The notes: generated from the sequence alone by a model not told the origin. 64,000 nucleotides of DNA from Maniola hyperantus (GCF_902806685.2 NC_048552.1:13729662-13793661), one strand, 5' to 3'; positions 1 through 11,034 are shown, counted from the first letter of the stretch. Made by a program: numbers and translations.

Positions 1-82
1 GGCTCCCCGCGACTCGTCTGATGTCAACCGTCCACCTAGTGGGTCTTCCAATACTGCGTCTTCCGTTATGTGCGTTATGTGT

Positions 83-148
83 CCGCCCACCGGCCGCCGC
101 CCACCGGCCGCCGCCCACCGGCCGCCGCCCACCGGCCGCCGCCCACCG
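83..148. repeat. 14-bp GC-rich minisatellite
   Basis: About 4.7 head-to-tail copies of a 14-bp unit (ccgcccaccggccg). The reading frame running through it is low-complexity Pro/Arg/Ala and is not a gene. Confidence 0.9.
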
Positions 149-198
149 AGTTGCTGTTTGACGTTTTGTGTACCTTCGTCAGTTGAATATTATTCGTT

Positions 199-493
199 CA
201 GTACCCGTAGTACAAGATTTTACGTCTCAACAAACGAAACCAAATTCGAGAGTCGAAATATTTCCGCGTTACAGTAAAATGGACCTAAACAGCCTTGAAT
301 TGAAGTCAAAAATTAAATGCCACTGATTTTAATTTCGCAATGTTTCCGCTTGGAGCGCTGGCTGTAGAAGTGTAGACAAACTTGAGCTTTAAAACAAGGC
401 GTTTAAGATCCAGTTTACTGTAACGCGGAAGTATTTCGACTCTCGAATTTGGTTTGGTTTGGTGAGACGTAAAATCTTGTACTACGGGTACTG
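199..493 (+). mobile_element. Palindromic dispersed repeat (MITE-like), most complete copy
   Basis: Two arms of about 88 bp (199-286 and 406-493) are near-perfect reverse complements, beginning 'cagtacccgtag' and ending 'ctacgggtactg'. The ~120-bp centre carries 'cgcttggagcgctggctg'. Partial copies of the same family lie at about 1000-1205, 8905-9100 and 10515-10730. There is no coding capacity. The long terminal inverted repeat suggests a foldback or MITE-type non-autonomous DNA element; the class is inferred, the inverted repeat and the dispersed copies are seen directly. Confidence 0.75.
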
Positions 494-999
494 TGTTATT
501 AACTGTACAATTAGTACGAGTTTTCACATCTCGACAACGTTCATAGATTTCGAGAATATCCAAGTGTAATGAATTTATTTATTTCAATAGGACAGCATGT
601 GCCGATTATGATAAGTCAAGACTCTACCGCCGCGCCCGGTTCGAAAAGCAGATACTACTGAAAAGACCAACTCAAAACTCAGTAGTAGCTCTTAAAAAAA
701 AGCAAAATTTTACATAATTGACTTAAATATGCAATGCATGGCCATGTAAAGCTATCACACTACCTTCTGAGCTGCTGAATGCAAAGCTGAACGTATCCAT
801 GCAACTTTGTCATTTAGAAATTCATTAACTTTATAATAACCACGTCTTAATATGTTATAACAAGCAATGTGACGTCAAAGTAAAATGTGCTCAATGTAAT
901 TTGTTTTAAAGTCGTATATTTAGTACAATTTATTGTTATGTCATACAGCTAAAGAATTAAACGCTTAACCTAAACCACTTATAGCAGTGAGTTTAGATG
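494..999. other. AT-rich non-coding DNA, nothing recognised
   Basis: No sustained reading frame, repeat array or RNA gene was recognised in this stretch. Confidence 0.6.
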
Positions 1000-1205
1000 T
1001 ATAAACAAGCTTAAAGTTTAAAACAAGACGGTGAAAGTCTTTTTTTTTTTCAAAGTCGAATGATTTATTCAAAATAGGTAATAAATAACTCTTTTTGATG
1101 GTCAGATGTTGGATTTCTAAGATTTATTTTACTCTGATGTTGTAAAGTATCGACGCTCGAAATCTTTGAACGTAGGCGAGATGTAAAATCTCATACTAAA
1201 CCTAC
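1000..1205 (+). repeat. Degenerate copy of the 199-493 repeat family
   Basis: Shares in order the 'aagcttaaagtttaaaacaag' type segment, a T-run, 'tcgacgctcgaaatctttga' and 'gagatgtaaaatctcatact' with the centre and right arm of the copy at 199-493, but is considerably diverged. Confidence 0.45.
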
Positions 1206-1754
1206 TGAGCGTTAACATTGAGCAAAGGGTTCCCGATCGCAATGTTTTTTCATTTTACGTAAACAAAAACAATATATTGGATAAACGTTTTTACTGCATT
1301 ATTTTAGGAGTAAATATTATTTTGATTTCTCTAGGGCATTCATTTGATTTTTTTATTAAATAAACAGTTGCTTGATTTCGTTTTTAATATTACATTTTAA
1401 ACCTTTTTTTAAATAAAATAAATACAATTTAATAAGATACCTAAAGCGTGATAAAAATACAACGTAGGTACCTACCTGTGTTCAAAGTAAGTACATTTAA
1501 GCGTTTCATAGAAAGAGGCGTCACTTTGCAAATCTGCTAACTACTAAACAGAACTTACTGTACTAGACTCCATCGGAACAATAGGTCAGTAGGTAAATAG
1601 CAAAACCTAAAATGACAGTAACAGTAAGTCTACCCGCAACACCACTAACATATATGTATTGTGCTGACGATGGAACTGACTACTGAGGCTACCATGGTGG
1701 TCCTGGAGCGGACACTACCTGGAGCTGACCCGGAGAGTCACGTAGTCTGCCAAT
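1206..1754. other. AT-rich non-coding DNA, nothing recognised
   Basis: Homopolymer-rich A/T sequence with many stop codons in all frames. No feature supported. Confidence 0.6.
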
Positions 1755-1920
1755 CAAACAGTTCCCACGGGATTTCAAAAACCTAATCCACGCGAACGAA
1801 GTTGCGGGCATTACCTAGATATATTTATACTAGCTGATCACCGCCACTTCGTCCACGCGGATTTAACTTTTATAAAGATCCCGTTGGAATTCCTCAAAAT
1901 CGTTTGTTAGAAGAGGCTTA
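1755..1920. repeat. Two head-to-head fragments of an abundant lepidopteran repeat
   Basis: 1755-1820 reads in reverse ('cacgcgaacgaagttgcggg') and 1830-1920 reads forward ('cttcgtccacgcgga', 'aaagatcccgttggaa'). Both resemble the short dispersed repeat that also occurs at 3235-3425, 21341-21547, 23562-23817, 31140-31330 and 55320-55500. The transposon class is unresolved. Confidence 0.55.
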
Positions 1921-2333
1921 TCCAAAAACCCTACAATAATAATTTGAAGGTTTCAGACACAGCTGTTTAAGCTGCTTTTGATTTGTCAATTCAGTTTTTT
2001 GTAATAATGGAAGGGATTGTGAAACTTCGGTCTATTCGTCGGCACAATGGCCATGTGTACTGTGTACGTAACAACGTACGTCGCTGCCACTCCGAGTCAT
2101 TGACCGATGACTCCAGCGCTGGCCCCACGCCCACCCCCACGCGCCGCGCCGTGCTAAACACTTTCAGCTATTCAGTTCGTACAGATACACATAGATACTT
2201 ATTCAAAACAGTTTTAAAACTTTACACAAACTCTTTTAAATTTGCGATAATGAAAATGACAACTGTTTATTTATGAGTTCGGAACCAATCATAACACGTG
2301 AGAAGGATAGATTTATTCACTGTATAATGCGTA
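1921..2333. other. Non-coding; one C-rich patch
   Basis: 2120-2150 is a short C/G-rich patch in otherwise AT-rich sequence. The 97-codon frame across it has no recognisable domain. Confidence 0.5.
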
Positions 2334-2450
2334 CAAAATGATATTTCACTGGCCATTTTAACTTCATATTGTGTCAACTGTCATGTCAAAAACGGACACG
2401 TGACAGTTGACACATAGAGTTAAAATGGCGAGTGAGTTCTCATTTTGAAC
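2334..2450. mobile_element. Palindromic MITE, ~117 bp
   Basis: Left arm (about 2334-2385) and right arm (about 2397-2449) are reverse complements across most of their length, with 'tgtcaactgtcatgtca' facing 'tgacagttgacaca' and 'gccattttaact' facing 'agttaaaatggc'. A half copy sharing 'tgacagttgacaca' and 'gtgagttctcaaaa' lies at 24105-24200. Non-coding. Confidence 0.7.
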
Positions 2451-2710
2451 GGACTGTACTTAGCGTTCACCGTGTCAGTCAAAGCACGATCTTGCGTAGT
2501 TGTATTGCAATGGTTTTGTATATTCGTTGGACAATTTTCCACGTCCTCTTGAAATATAAAGCAAGTTATCGCAGCATCCCAAACACAAGATGGAAGATTC
2601 AGATAAGGCACGTTTGCCGCTCGCTCATATTGAACACGCACGTACGCCGTGCGGCTCGCAGCTCGCAGGACGACGCTCTGTCGAATCTATAACAGAAACT
2701 ACTAAAATAC

Positions 2711-2752
2711 ATTTTATTTTATTTTATTTTATTTTATTTTATTGGTTTGCCA
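2711..2752. repeat. (ATTTT)n microsatellite
   Basis: Eight uninterrupted pentamer copies. Confidence 0.95.
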
Positions 2753-2836
2753 ACAGATAGTACATTGCCATGAAAATCTAAATAACCGAATCCTCTTATA
2801 TATATTTTAGGTCGAAGTACTCCACTTTTCCGCATA

Positions 2837-2883
2837 GCTTGCTGGCTTGCTGGCTTGCTCGCTTGCTGGCTTGTTCGCTTGCC
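2837..2883. repeat. 8-bp (gcttgctg)n microsatellite
   Basis: About six imperfect copies. The low-complexity Leu/Ala/Cys reading frame across it is not a gene. Confidence 0.85.
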
Positions 2884-3234
2884 AGCCATGTTCTCCACTA
2901 CTTAATCTTAACGAAGATTGACCAACTGTGCACTGTGCAGGGCATTATAGCCGGCACAAGTCTGTGTGTGAGCACCGGACACGCTCTATTCTCTCATTCT
3001 CATACAGCAATTCGACACAAAGCGGGGAGCAATTAAGTGACGAAAAACATTTTTAGGTTTCAAAACTATTTTTTTTACATAATTAGGTATCAATTTTAAT
3101 TCAAAAAATAGTTGAACATGACACTACGAACTGGCTGACATTTACTTCCGTTTGAAAATAACTAAGGTTCATAATGTTTCGGAAAGTCTGCCCAAAGGTC
3201 ATACGCAATTCTAGACGTTCACAACTAGTGTGGA
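2884..3234. other. Non-coding, nothing recognised
   Basis: No convincing gene, repeat or RNA structure was found. Confidence 0.5.
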
Positions 3235-3425
3235 TTTTGGTAAGAACTTCCATCCATGTGTCGGTGTATCTATATGCCTGTCTCTATATTTTATCTGTTC
3301 ACTGTACTTGATGAAATTTGGCAAGAAGATAGCTTAGTTAGCTTTTTATCTCGGAAAATGAAAGAGTTCTGAAGGGGTGTTACAACTTCAGTCCACGCGG
3401 ACGAAGCCACGGGCATCAGGTAGCG
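3235..3425 (-). repeat. Abundant lepidopteran repeat, reverse orientation
   Basis: Ends at 3395-3425 with 'gtccacgcggacgaagccac', the reverse complement of the start of the family at 1830 and 21341, preceded by the typical 'atctcggaaaatgaaagagt' body. No coding capacity. Confidence 0.6.
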
Positions 3426-3830
3426 TTGCTACAAATCTGAATTAGCTGTCATCGCTAAAATGGCGTTGTTCGTAAACTCCAGTGATGCGGAGCCTAGTTC
3501 CCTGAGCGCGGCGCATTCCGCCATTGTTCTAACATAAAACATAAAGATGTAAAACATAAAACATATCGAGCACAATGGCGCGTACTCATCGCCGTGCAAC
3601 TGTAGGCACGTTGCGGCTCGCTGCAGTCGCTCTAACTAAACCTTGCATCATCTTCTATTTATAAGCGTGAGCTTTATAAACTAAATGTGGATGGTTTTAT
3701 TGCTTCAACAATTAATGTTATTCTGATGAAGGTGCGACCTTACTAACTTTGGCCATCAAAATAAGAGCATGGTATCCAAAACAACTAAAACAATTTAAAT
3801 AAATCACTACATGCAGTCCATGGATTCAAT
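3426..3830. other. Non-coding, nothing recognised
   Basis: Contains a short direct repetition of 'acataaaacat' near 3533-3563 and otherwise no feature I can support. Confidence 0.5.
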
Positions 3831-3831
3831 T

Positions 3832-3915
3832 AACGCGTGCAATACAAGAATGCTTTTAGGGCTCTTATGGGGCTGCCCCGTCTCTGCAGTGCATCAGGTT
3901 GGCTGACGTCAGAAC
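3832..3915 (+). pseudogene. Fragment of LINE reverse-transcriptase ORF C-terminal region
   Basis: The forward translation from about 3832 reads VQYKNAFRALMGLPRLCSAS, which matches the region downstream of the RT domain in the same LINE family seen on the minus strand at 61.8-62.2 kb (there VQYITPLGC and YNAFRMLLRLPWRCSAS). Only about 28 codons are recognisable before the similarity fades. This is a dead fragment, not a gene. Confidence 0.6.
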
Positions 3916-4498
3916 AGACAAGTTGCAGTGCGACCGCCAACAGAGCGGACCAGCAGCAACAGAGTCGTGAGCAGCAGACAGCCAGCAGGCTCGACTGCTA
4001 TCAGTGTGTTGTTACTATTATGTGATGTGGGAGTTCTCAGGTATTAATTCCGGATGAGTCCATTTATAAGCTTAAAATTGGCTCAGCTCTAGGCTGATGA
4101 TAGAGTTGGGCCGTGGCAAGTAATACATAACATGCAAAGCCGTAGTACCAAGTGATTCAGCGTTTCGGTTCAATGCCACTTAGAAACAGACAGAAAAGGG
4201 TTAAATAAAATCTGCCAAATCCCTTCAAACGCCATCCATCAGGCAAGGACCAACTTTTCGTGGAAGTAAAAAAGATCTGCAAGTCCTTAAAAGACTCAAT
4301 AAATCTCAAATGTGGTCACAAGACATTTCTACATAGATAACTGTCTGAAGTGTTTGTTTAGCGCGGACCTTATCGAGTTCGGCATTGTATAGCGTATTGG
4401 AAGTAGGTAGTACATGGTATGAGCATCGGAATAGCAAACGAAATGCATTGCGCGAAGGAATGTCCACTGAAGTTTAATCAGCTGCCCTCCCGCTCTTC
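3916..4498. other. Non-coding, nothing further recognised
   Basis: A CAG/CAA-rich patch at 3940-3990 may be decayed LINE sequence continuing from 3832. The rest is featureless. Confidence 0.45.
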
Positions 4499-4530
4499 GC
4501 CCGCCCGCCCGCCCGCCCGCCCGCCCGCCC
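4499..4530. repeat. (CCCG)n microsatellite
   Basis: About eight tetramer copies. The apparent Gly/Arg-rich frame on the minus strand across it is an artefact. Confidence 0.9.
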
Positions 4531-4727
4531 TCGACGAAGAGCAGTGACAAAAATACAAACACATAGTGCCTTTGTCTTCAATTTGTGTCACGTTTGTAGT
4601 TCACATACCTTTACAGACCAATTTTGTTTCCATCATGTTGGTACACAGTACAGAGTGCTACCGAAATAATAATATGTTCACACGTTTGATAACAAGTGAT
4701 CACAGTACGTGGTCAACTCAAAGATGA

Positions 4728-4962
4728 AGAGATCCGAAGGAGAACCAGAGTAACCGAGGCGGCTGCTTCGCGGCCTGCGAAACTGAAGCGATAGTGGGCA
4801 GGGCACATCGTTCGAAACACCGATAGACGATGGGGCCGAAGGTGCTAGAATGGTGACCTTGCACCAGAAAGGGCAGCGTTGGCAGACCCCCGCTAGGTAG
4901 ACAGGTGACCTCAAACAAGTCGCAGGAAGCGTCTATCGGTTGATGATGTTTGAAAACTGCAA
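4728..4962 (+). pseudogene. Dead fragment of endonuclease/RT LINE, C-terminus
   Basis: The forward translation starts KDEEIRRRTRVTEAAASRPA, then KLKR, a stop, WAGHIVRNTDRRWG. This is the carboxy-terminal signature (KDEEIRRRT ... LKWQWAGHI) of a common insect endonuclease-reverse transcriptase LINE, probably RTE-like. Stop codons and frameshifts interrupt it. A second fragment of the same or a sister family lies on the minus strand at 8620-8885. Family name is from memory. Confidence 0.6.
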
Positions 4963-5177
4963 CCACGGAGTTTGTTGCTGCGTCTTTTTAGTAGAGCCTG
5001 CTTTTCGAATCAATGGTAGATACTTAAACTCTAAAAGCCATGAGTCAATCAAAATGAAATAATAAAGCTACTTTGTTTAAAAAACATTTCGAAAATGAAT
5101 TATGCTCGGGGTGAAAGCAGTTTCAGTGGTAAGTTGTAAAGTTTGAGTGCAAAAGGAAAGTTAGGAAGAACGACGCC

Positions 5178-5302
5178 GACAGCAGCCAGCAGACAGCAGA
5201 CAGCAGCCAGCAGACAGCAGACAGCAGACAGCAGACAGCAGACAGCAGGCAGCAGACAGCAGACAGCAGACAGCAGACAGCAGACAGCAGACAGCAGCCA
5301 GC
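5178..5302. repeat. 7-bp (AGACAGC)n minisatellite
   Basis: About 17 heptamer copies with a few A-to-C and A-to-G variants. Because 7 does not divide by 3, it translates as a repeating heptapeptide in every open frame. Not a gene. Confidence 0.95.
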
Positions 5303-5484
5303 ATTGCGTCCACACTAATTACACGTTAACCACCTCTACAACAAACTTGATTCAATATTCTCAAAGAGCGATATTTTCATATAACGCAAAAACCAAGTTG
5401 CGCTCGTAAACTTGCGAATAAAGCAACCTTATTTAAGTTTCAAGCAAAACTTGTTTATTTATGCGCTGGAGTACAGCTACAAGC

Positions 5485-5835
5485 TGCAACATATACCTAG
5501 TGGCTAAGACGGCTCCGTCGGCCTCTTATTCGGGAGGCCGGGGGTTCGATCCCGGGCATGCACATCTAACTTTGCGGAGTTAGGTGGGTATATGCATTTT
5601 AAAAAACTAAATAATATCATTGCTTTAACGGTAGGTAATGGGAAACATCGTCAGGAAACCCGCACGTGTTGCACATGTATGTAAGTGAAGTACGAGAATC
5701 CATCCTTGATCAGCGTGGCTGACTACGGCCTAAACCTATCTCATTCTTCAGGAAACCCTTCCTCAGTAATGGGCCGGTCATGGGTTGATCACGATAATGA
5801 GGAACTCTCTATTGGAAAAACTTGGAATAAAAACC
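5485..5835 (+). mobile_element. tRNA-derived SINE, near full length
   Basis: The head is tRNA-like: an A-box-like 'tggctaagacgg' at 5501-5512 and an RNA polymerase III B box 'ggttcgatccc' at 5543-5553. The body carries 'gatcagcgtggctgactacg' and the tail 'gggccggtcatgggttgatc', both typical of an abundant lepidopteran SINE. The head would drive Pol III transcription, and retroposition would depend on a LINE in trans. Partial relatives lie at 20915-21065, 22865-23165 and 46335-46415. Confidence 0.75.
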
Positions 5836-6709
5836 TTTAATACTTTGAATAGACAGAATGAGTGGCTGACTTCAGTTCCCACAATGAAGTAATTACGTAC
5901 AATTAACATTTAGATTGTAATCGTTTCCAAAAATAACTCTCTCGGACGGTTCAAGTTATACTGTAGGTAATTTGTAGGGACTTTAACTTGGTAAAACTAG
6001 CTAATGTACCTAACCTCCACTCGAGTTTATTTTTGGTAATGAATAGTAATTAACGACAGTCGTAAATTAAGTCTTAACTACGTTTAAAAGTCACCTATTT
6101 CCGCGTGTAGGGAGTTAGTTAGTTAGTAGTAATACAGTCCACAGATTAGGACAGTCGTAAAACTGTTGTCGTGGCGAGTGGGGCGGGCGGCGGAGGGCGG
6201 GCGGCAATGTGCGAGACGACACAAATGATCTGAAGGGACACAGACGAACACAAAGTGAACCGAATGTTCGATATTTTGTTCCACTAAAAACCAGGAATTT
6301 CCGGTACTTTCATGTCCGCTCCCACACATGAGAAAGGAGCCGAGAATGTTTTTTCCTTACTATAAGCATGTGGGGTATCATTGTTTAGTAGAACTCATTG
6401 GTTCAAGTACGATTATCTTTTTTATTATTTTTTATCTTAAAAATTAAGGAAATGGGCGCCAACTATTTTATGACGGAGGTTATATTCTCAAAAACTAAAC
6501 TAGTTAGGAATATGAAATTTCGGTGTATTGTGTTATATCATATACTACATTTTTAAATAACAAATACTGAAATCAACGATTTATAAATTAGTTTGTAAGC
6601 TGTGATCAAACCAAATGGTCATTTTTTGGAGTTTTCTTTCACGATTTATTGCAATGTTCTAGCTCGGAAAAGAAATATTTCGTACACCCAAAATAATATG
6701 ATGTATGAT
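5836..6709. other. AT-rich non-coding DNA
   Basis: Nothing recognised apart from a short G/C-rich patch (6178-6215, 'gggcgggcggcggagggcg'). Confidence 0.5.
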
Positions 6710-6756
6710 GAGTATGAGTATGAGTATGAGTATGAGTATGAGTATGAGTATGAGTA
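6710..6756. repeat. (TATGAG)n microsatellite
   Basis: About eight hexamer copies giving Tyr-Glu or His-Thr dipeptide runs in apparent frames. Not coding. Confidence 0.95.
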
Positions 6757-6834
6757 TAAGGCCCGACTCGCTCTTGAGCGGTTTGTATTCTATAACAACG
6801 AACCACTTCATGCTGTAAACTTGATTCCAAATCC

Positions 6835-6922
6835 AATGTACGATACGAGGAATTACAATGTACGATACGAGGAATTACAATGTACGATACGAGGAATTAC
6901 AATGTACGATACGAGGAATTAC
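6835..6922. repeat. 22-bp tandem repeat, 4 copies
   Basis: Four identical 22-bp units beginning 'aatgtacgatacgagg', directly adjacent to non-repetitive sequence on both sides. Confidence 0.95.
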
Positions 6923-7363
6923 AATTTCTGAATTACTTTTTTCTGAAGTACTTTGGTACCTTATAAATCAAAAATGTGTTCAGCTCACGAAGGGCGAATG
7001 ATGTAAATACAAACTTTCAGTAAAATATAGGCCAAGCAGAGAAAATGGAATTCGGTAAATCCAACCTCTAAAGGGATAAAACGGTGTACCGAAGTTTGTT
7101 CTCAAAGTAAACATTTGACGAATGTTCTGTGTTCTGCATTCTTTGTTACGAAATGTTCACGAAGCGAGACTCAAATTAAGCATTTATCATTTTACCTCCC
7201 ATTATCATTTCCTTCTGTCCAAGTTTCACTTAGGTACGGTAGCCAATCTCAGCAGACTAGCCAATTATTATTATAGGGCACAAAACCAGTCTTGTGGAAT
7301 AGAAATCTGACTCAAGCAGAGAGTATTGATTTTAAGCTTATTTCGTAATTTAACGACATATTT
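6923..7363. other. Non-coding, nothing recognised
   Basis: No supported feature. Confidence 0.5.
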
Positions 7364-7528
7364 TAATGTATATAACGGGTACATACCACGATTAATTTAA
7401 TGTTTTTATTTGTTGATATTTCCCCAACTATTTAACCCAACTGCACGGGTCGTGTCACGACGGGACCGAAGTGGGTCGACAAATAAAAACACCATATCAA
7501 TCGTGGTATGTATCCGTTATCTGCATTA
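7364..7528. mobile_element. Palindromic MITE, ~165 bp
   Basis: Arms of about 54 bp (7364-7417 and 7475-7528) are about 85% identical as reverse complements, sharing 'acataccacgatt' facing 'aatcgtggtatgt'. The centre contains a second small palindrome, 'cgtgtcacg'. Non-coding, so mobilisation would need a transposase supplied elsewhere. Confidence 0.75.
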
Positions 7529-8104
7529 AATTATGTCAAGTATAGAGAGATCACCCAGACCATAGACAACGATCAGCTTTAGCTTGAACATTCATGATTC
7601 AGGGTAAGAAAAAGCATTGCGGTTTCTGTGGGATGGGAGGGAACACCCCTGAAAAGTTATCTAATTTAACTACTAATTCAGTATTTGGTTCAACGTTTCA
7701 CACCAAATACCAATATTTCAGGTTTGTTACTCATTTCGTCTACGAGCCTAGACATTTGTCCCGTGGCACGTGGACAGACAGACAAACACCTTTGGATGGG
7801 CATGAATGTAGGGTGGCTAGGTTACCAACAACAAGTAACCCCGCGCGGTATCGTGCGGCGATCAACGTTCATTAGCGCCGGATATCGGCGCAACACACGA
7901 CCCCCAAGTTAACCGACGCCCACGCTCTACTCTGTTACCAAGCTTGATTGAAATTAAACAAGTTTTGATAAACTATAGTAGTAAAAACTGGTTTATGAAT
8001 AAAGTAATATGAAAAAGTGGAGTAATAGGTTTTGCTAAAATTTAGGATCAACACTCGGCGACTTTTGCGTCAACGTCAAAGGGAATCTTATTCTTCTTCT
8101 TCTC
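7529..8104. other. Non-coding; short (TTC)n at the end
   Basis: Open frames at 7594-7912 lack any recognisable domain. 8091-8104 is a short TTC run. Confidence 0.45.
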
Positions 8105-8233
8105 TATACATAAAAATGAATCGCTGAATGTGTTGCTGATCGCAAATCTCGAGAACAGTAATTGAACCGATTTCGCTAATTCTTCTTTTATAATATTCTG
8201 TTAGGCGGTACGAAGTTTGCCTGGGCAGCTAGT
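8105..8233 (+). repeat. Lepidopteran dispersed repeat
   Basis: Begins 'ctatacataaaaatgaatcg', passes through 'accgatttcgctaattcttc' and ends 'cggtacgaagtttgcctggg' followed by 'cagctagta'. I recognise this order of motifs as a very common lepidopteran repeat. Class unresolved. Confidence 0.6.
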
Positions 8234-8619
8234 ATTTAATAACAGTCATGCAGTTTATTTTTTATATATTTTAGAGGTAACATGAAATTGTGTATACTTA
8301 ATTTTTGTTTTTATAGGCATTAAAAACTACTAAAACCCTTCACAATATAATATGTTACCTACAATGCCAACAGTGTCTTTTGCGTGTGTAGAGATTCACT
8401 CATTCCACTCCACATTTGCCGGAGCCCACCGCTATGTGCCTTCCGCCAGCAACAAAGCACATGCCGAGTTCCGCCTCAGTACACACAGCGACGTAATTAC
8501 ACGTGCTCGAGACTTGAGACGTTGAGACGTCGTCGAGACGCCGACACTGCGCTTAGTATGAGATTGTACACCTCGCCGACGTTGATAGCTTCGAGAAACG
8601 AAACACCATAACGATCAAC
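8234..8619. other. Non-coding, nothing recognised
   Basis: The forward frame 8384-8611 is Arg-rich with no domain. Nothing supported. Confidence 0.45.
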
Positions 8620-8885
8620 TGTTTGCCTCGCAGAGAGCGCGCCACCTAATCCATGCACTAGCCGCTACCTTCTTCGTCAGTTCAGCGGATCGTCCCACAC
8701 TGCGCTTGCTGGCACGCGGTTTCCACTACAGAAGACGCCCACCGTCAGTTCTGTGACAGACGTGCCTGCCCACTGCCACTTCAGCTGGCTGCTTCGCTGA
8801 TCTATATCAGCTACTTTGATTCTCCTATGGATTTCCTTGCTACGGATTTTGCCCCTCAGAGAGACACCCAACTTCGAACTTTGAA
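8620..8885 (-). pseudogene. Dead fragment of endonuclease/RT LINE, C-terminus
   Basis: The minus-strand translation contains RSKEIHRRIKVADIDQRSS, directly followed by QLKWQWAG, and after a frame change KVAASAWIRWRALCEANS. This is the same carboxy-terminal landmark order (EI-RR-K/T ... LKWQWAG ... ASAW-R-W) as the fragment at 4728-4962. The region between (positions equivalent to WGPKVLEW) is lost or replaced. Non-functional remnant. Confidence 0.6.
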
Positions 8886-8904
8886 CTTGTGAACATGGCC
8901 AACT

Positions 8905-9100
8905 AAAATACAATAACGTCAGTGTCCATTTTAATTTCACTACGTTCCCGCTTGGAGCGCTGGCTGTAGATATAAAATACTTAAGCTTTGAAACAAGGCA
9001 ATAAAGACCCTTTTTACTTTTTCACTGAAGTGTTTCGATGCTCGAATTCTATCAACGTTGGTAAGTTGAACAATCTTGTACTAAGCTCGCAGCCGTCGAG
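8905..9100 (+). repeat. Partial copy of the 199-493 repeat family
   Basis: Shares 'cgcttggagcgctggctgta', 'gctttgaaacaagg' and 'tcgatgctcgaattctat' with the family in the same order. The left arm is missing. Confidence 0.6.
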
Positions 9101-10297
9101 ACATCGCACACAGACGCAATAGCCGGAGAGTCTGATCCCTTTGCCGACAAATATCCATTTCCTGTAAGGAGCATACACTTATCGCGATAATCTCGTGCTT
9201 AGCTCAGTGGCGCGTGAACATTGAGTTGCGTAATGAAGGCAGTGTGCTTTGTCTATGTTACAACAGGCATTATACAGGATTATTGGAACCGTTATAATTA
9301 GATTTTCAAAGATTATTTTCTTACAAAGTAAACTTGGCCGGTTACTTTGTTGCTGATTACAAATAGAGCGATTAATTAATATAGTTTCCTACTTTCAAAG
9401 GTCGAAAGATAATAGTTTTACATAAAACTGTAAGAAACTCGACCTCTGTTTTTGTGTCGAGTAAATTATTACTCAATTAACCTTCTATTGCTACTTGACT
9501 TGCTTTATAAAATCATAATTACACTTTAGGAAGCACATAAAAAAGTCAATGTTAATTGTTATACATAAATATTGGCCTTAAGAGGTGTTTTAGTGTTCTA
9601 CTTGTGTGCAGCGGTAGGTACAGCATATACGGTAGTGTGCATGCAGCTTTACCTTACCTTTGTACCTTGTATCGGGCGATAAGCGGGACGCATGGACAGT
9701 TCTGCCGTCTGCGTCTACGTAGGAAACTATGAAAACAATATCTTACTAACGGATACGGCAAGAACTTTTAGATTTACCATTACACAAATTTAAGATTCGT
9801 ATAAAAAGTGAAAATACACATAATATGAGGCTATACATACAATAATTGATAAGTTCCTTAGTGACAAAGTTAGTGCTAGTGGAAGAAACCGGCAGAGCTT
9901 GCAGTTTCCCACAATGTGATGTACTCACTTAGTAGATATATTTTAACTTCTATGATTTGAAAAGAGCAACTGTTGAATTTTTTTGACGGTCATTTCAGTA
10001 CAATCTGCATTTCGAAGCTGGCAGAGTCACAGACATAGCATAAGGACACACTAGTAATTGTCCCATATGAAAAAAATTAAGACATGTCAGCTATCAAAAG
10101 TCTCCGACCATCATGTCTGAGGAAAAAATAGAGACCACACATATAAAAAAATGTCCCAATAAAATAAATAAATTTAGATTTTGTTGATTTAAATTTTGTT
10201 TTCAACGTGACGTGATCACACAGTTACCTTCGTGCAAGTGTGTTTCTGGCTTAAAATTACGGGCAGGTAGATGATTATCAGAGCGGCTTCCCTAGCG
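9101..10297. other. Non-coding, nothing recognised
   Basis: About 1.2 kb of AT-rich sequence. No frame shows a domain and no array or structured repeat was seen. Confidence 0.5.
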
Positions 10298-10392
10298 GCT
10301 ATTGCGGACGGCGGACGGCCGCGGATCAGTCCGCACCGCCGCACCATGGCTATTGCGGACGGCCGCGGGTCAGTCCGCACCGCCGCACCATG
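10298..10392. repeat. Two-copy GC-rich direct repeat
   Basis: A 51-bp unit (10298-10348) followed by a 44-bp copy (10349-10392). They differ by one internal 7-bp duplication and one base. Both end 'caccgccgcaccatg'. Confidence 0.85.
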
Positions 10393-10462
10393 GGAAGAGG
10401 GATCGTCCGAGCCTTGTGCGCGGTGCGTGGTTATCCGTACGCTTAATACGACATTTTATGTC

Positions 10463-10501
10463 TCTTCTTCTTCTTCTTCTTCTTCTTCTTCTTCTTCTTC
10501 G
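10463..10501. repeat. (TTC)n microsatellite
   Basis: Thirteen trinucleotide copies. The poly-Ser and poly-Leu frames are artefacts. Confidence 0.95.
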
Positions 10502-10514
10502 CTCAGGGCTGGTT

Positions 10515-10730
10515 TCCGCACTTAAACGTTATTTTATGTCTCACCAACGTTGATTCGAGTGTCGAAACACTTCCGCCTCATAGTAAACTGGATTTTAAAT
10601 GCCTTGTTTTAAAGCTCAAGTTTGTCTATGCATCTACAACCAGCACTCCAAGTGGAAACGTTGCGAAAATAAAATCAGTGGCATTGAATTTTTGACTTAA
10701 ATTCAAGGCTATTTAGATCTATTTTTATTA
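10515..10730 (-). repeat. Partial copy of the 199-493 repeat family, reversed
   Basis: Its reverse complement follows the centre and right arm of 199-493 closely, including 'aatgccactgatttta' and 'tttaaaacaaggc'. The left arm is absent. Confidence 0.65.
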
Positions 10731-10732
10731 AC

Positions 10733-10935
10733 CGACTTCAAAAAAGGAGGAGGTTCTCAATTCGTCGGAATCTTTTTTTATTTTTTATGTATGTTACCGG
10801 AGTACTCGAAGACGCCTGGACCGATTTTGAAATTTCTTTTTTGTTTGAAAGGGTATACTTCAAAGTTGGTCCCATTTAAATTTGGTGAAGGTCTGATGAA
10901 CATCTTCGAAGATAGATAATGGAACTCCTCAACTC
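10733..10935 (+). repeat. Lepidopteran dispersed repeat ('ccgacttcaaaaaagga')
   Basis: Opens 'aaccgacttcaaaaaaggag', continues 'ctcaattcgtcgg' and 'ctggaccgattttgaaattt'. It is a very common dispersed repeat of Lepidoptera, with no coding capacity. Ends are approximate. Confidence 0.6.
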
Positions 10936-11008
10936 ATCAGGGCGGTGCTCGTCAACCGTGCGTAATAATCCGTACAATCACGAACCGTAGGAAGCCGTTA
11001 TAATACGC

Positions 11009-11034
11009 TGCGTGCGTGCGTGCGTGCGTGCGTG
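11009..11034. repeat. (GCGT)n microsatellite
   Basis: Six tetramer copies. Confidence 0.95.

Noticed and set aside
5500..5560. Functional tRNA gene
   Set aside because: Only a tRNA-like SINE head; the 3' half of a cloverleaf is replaced by SINE body.
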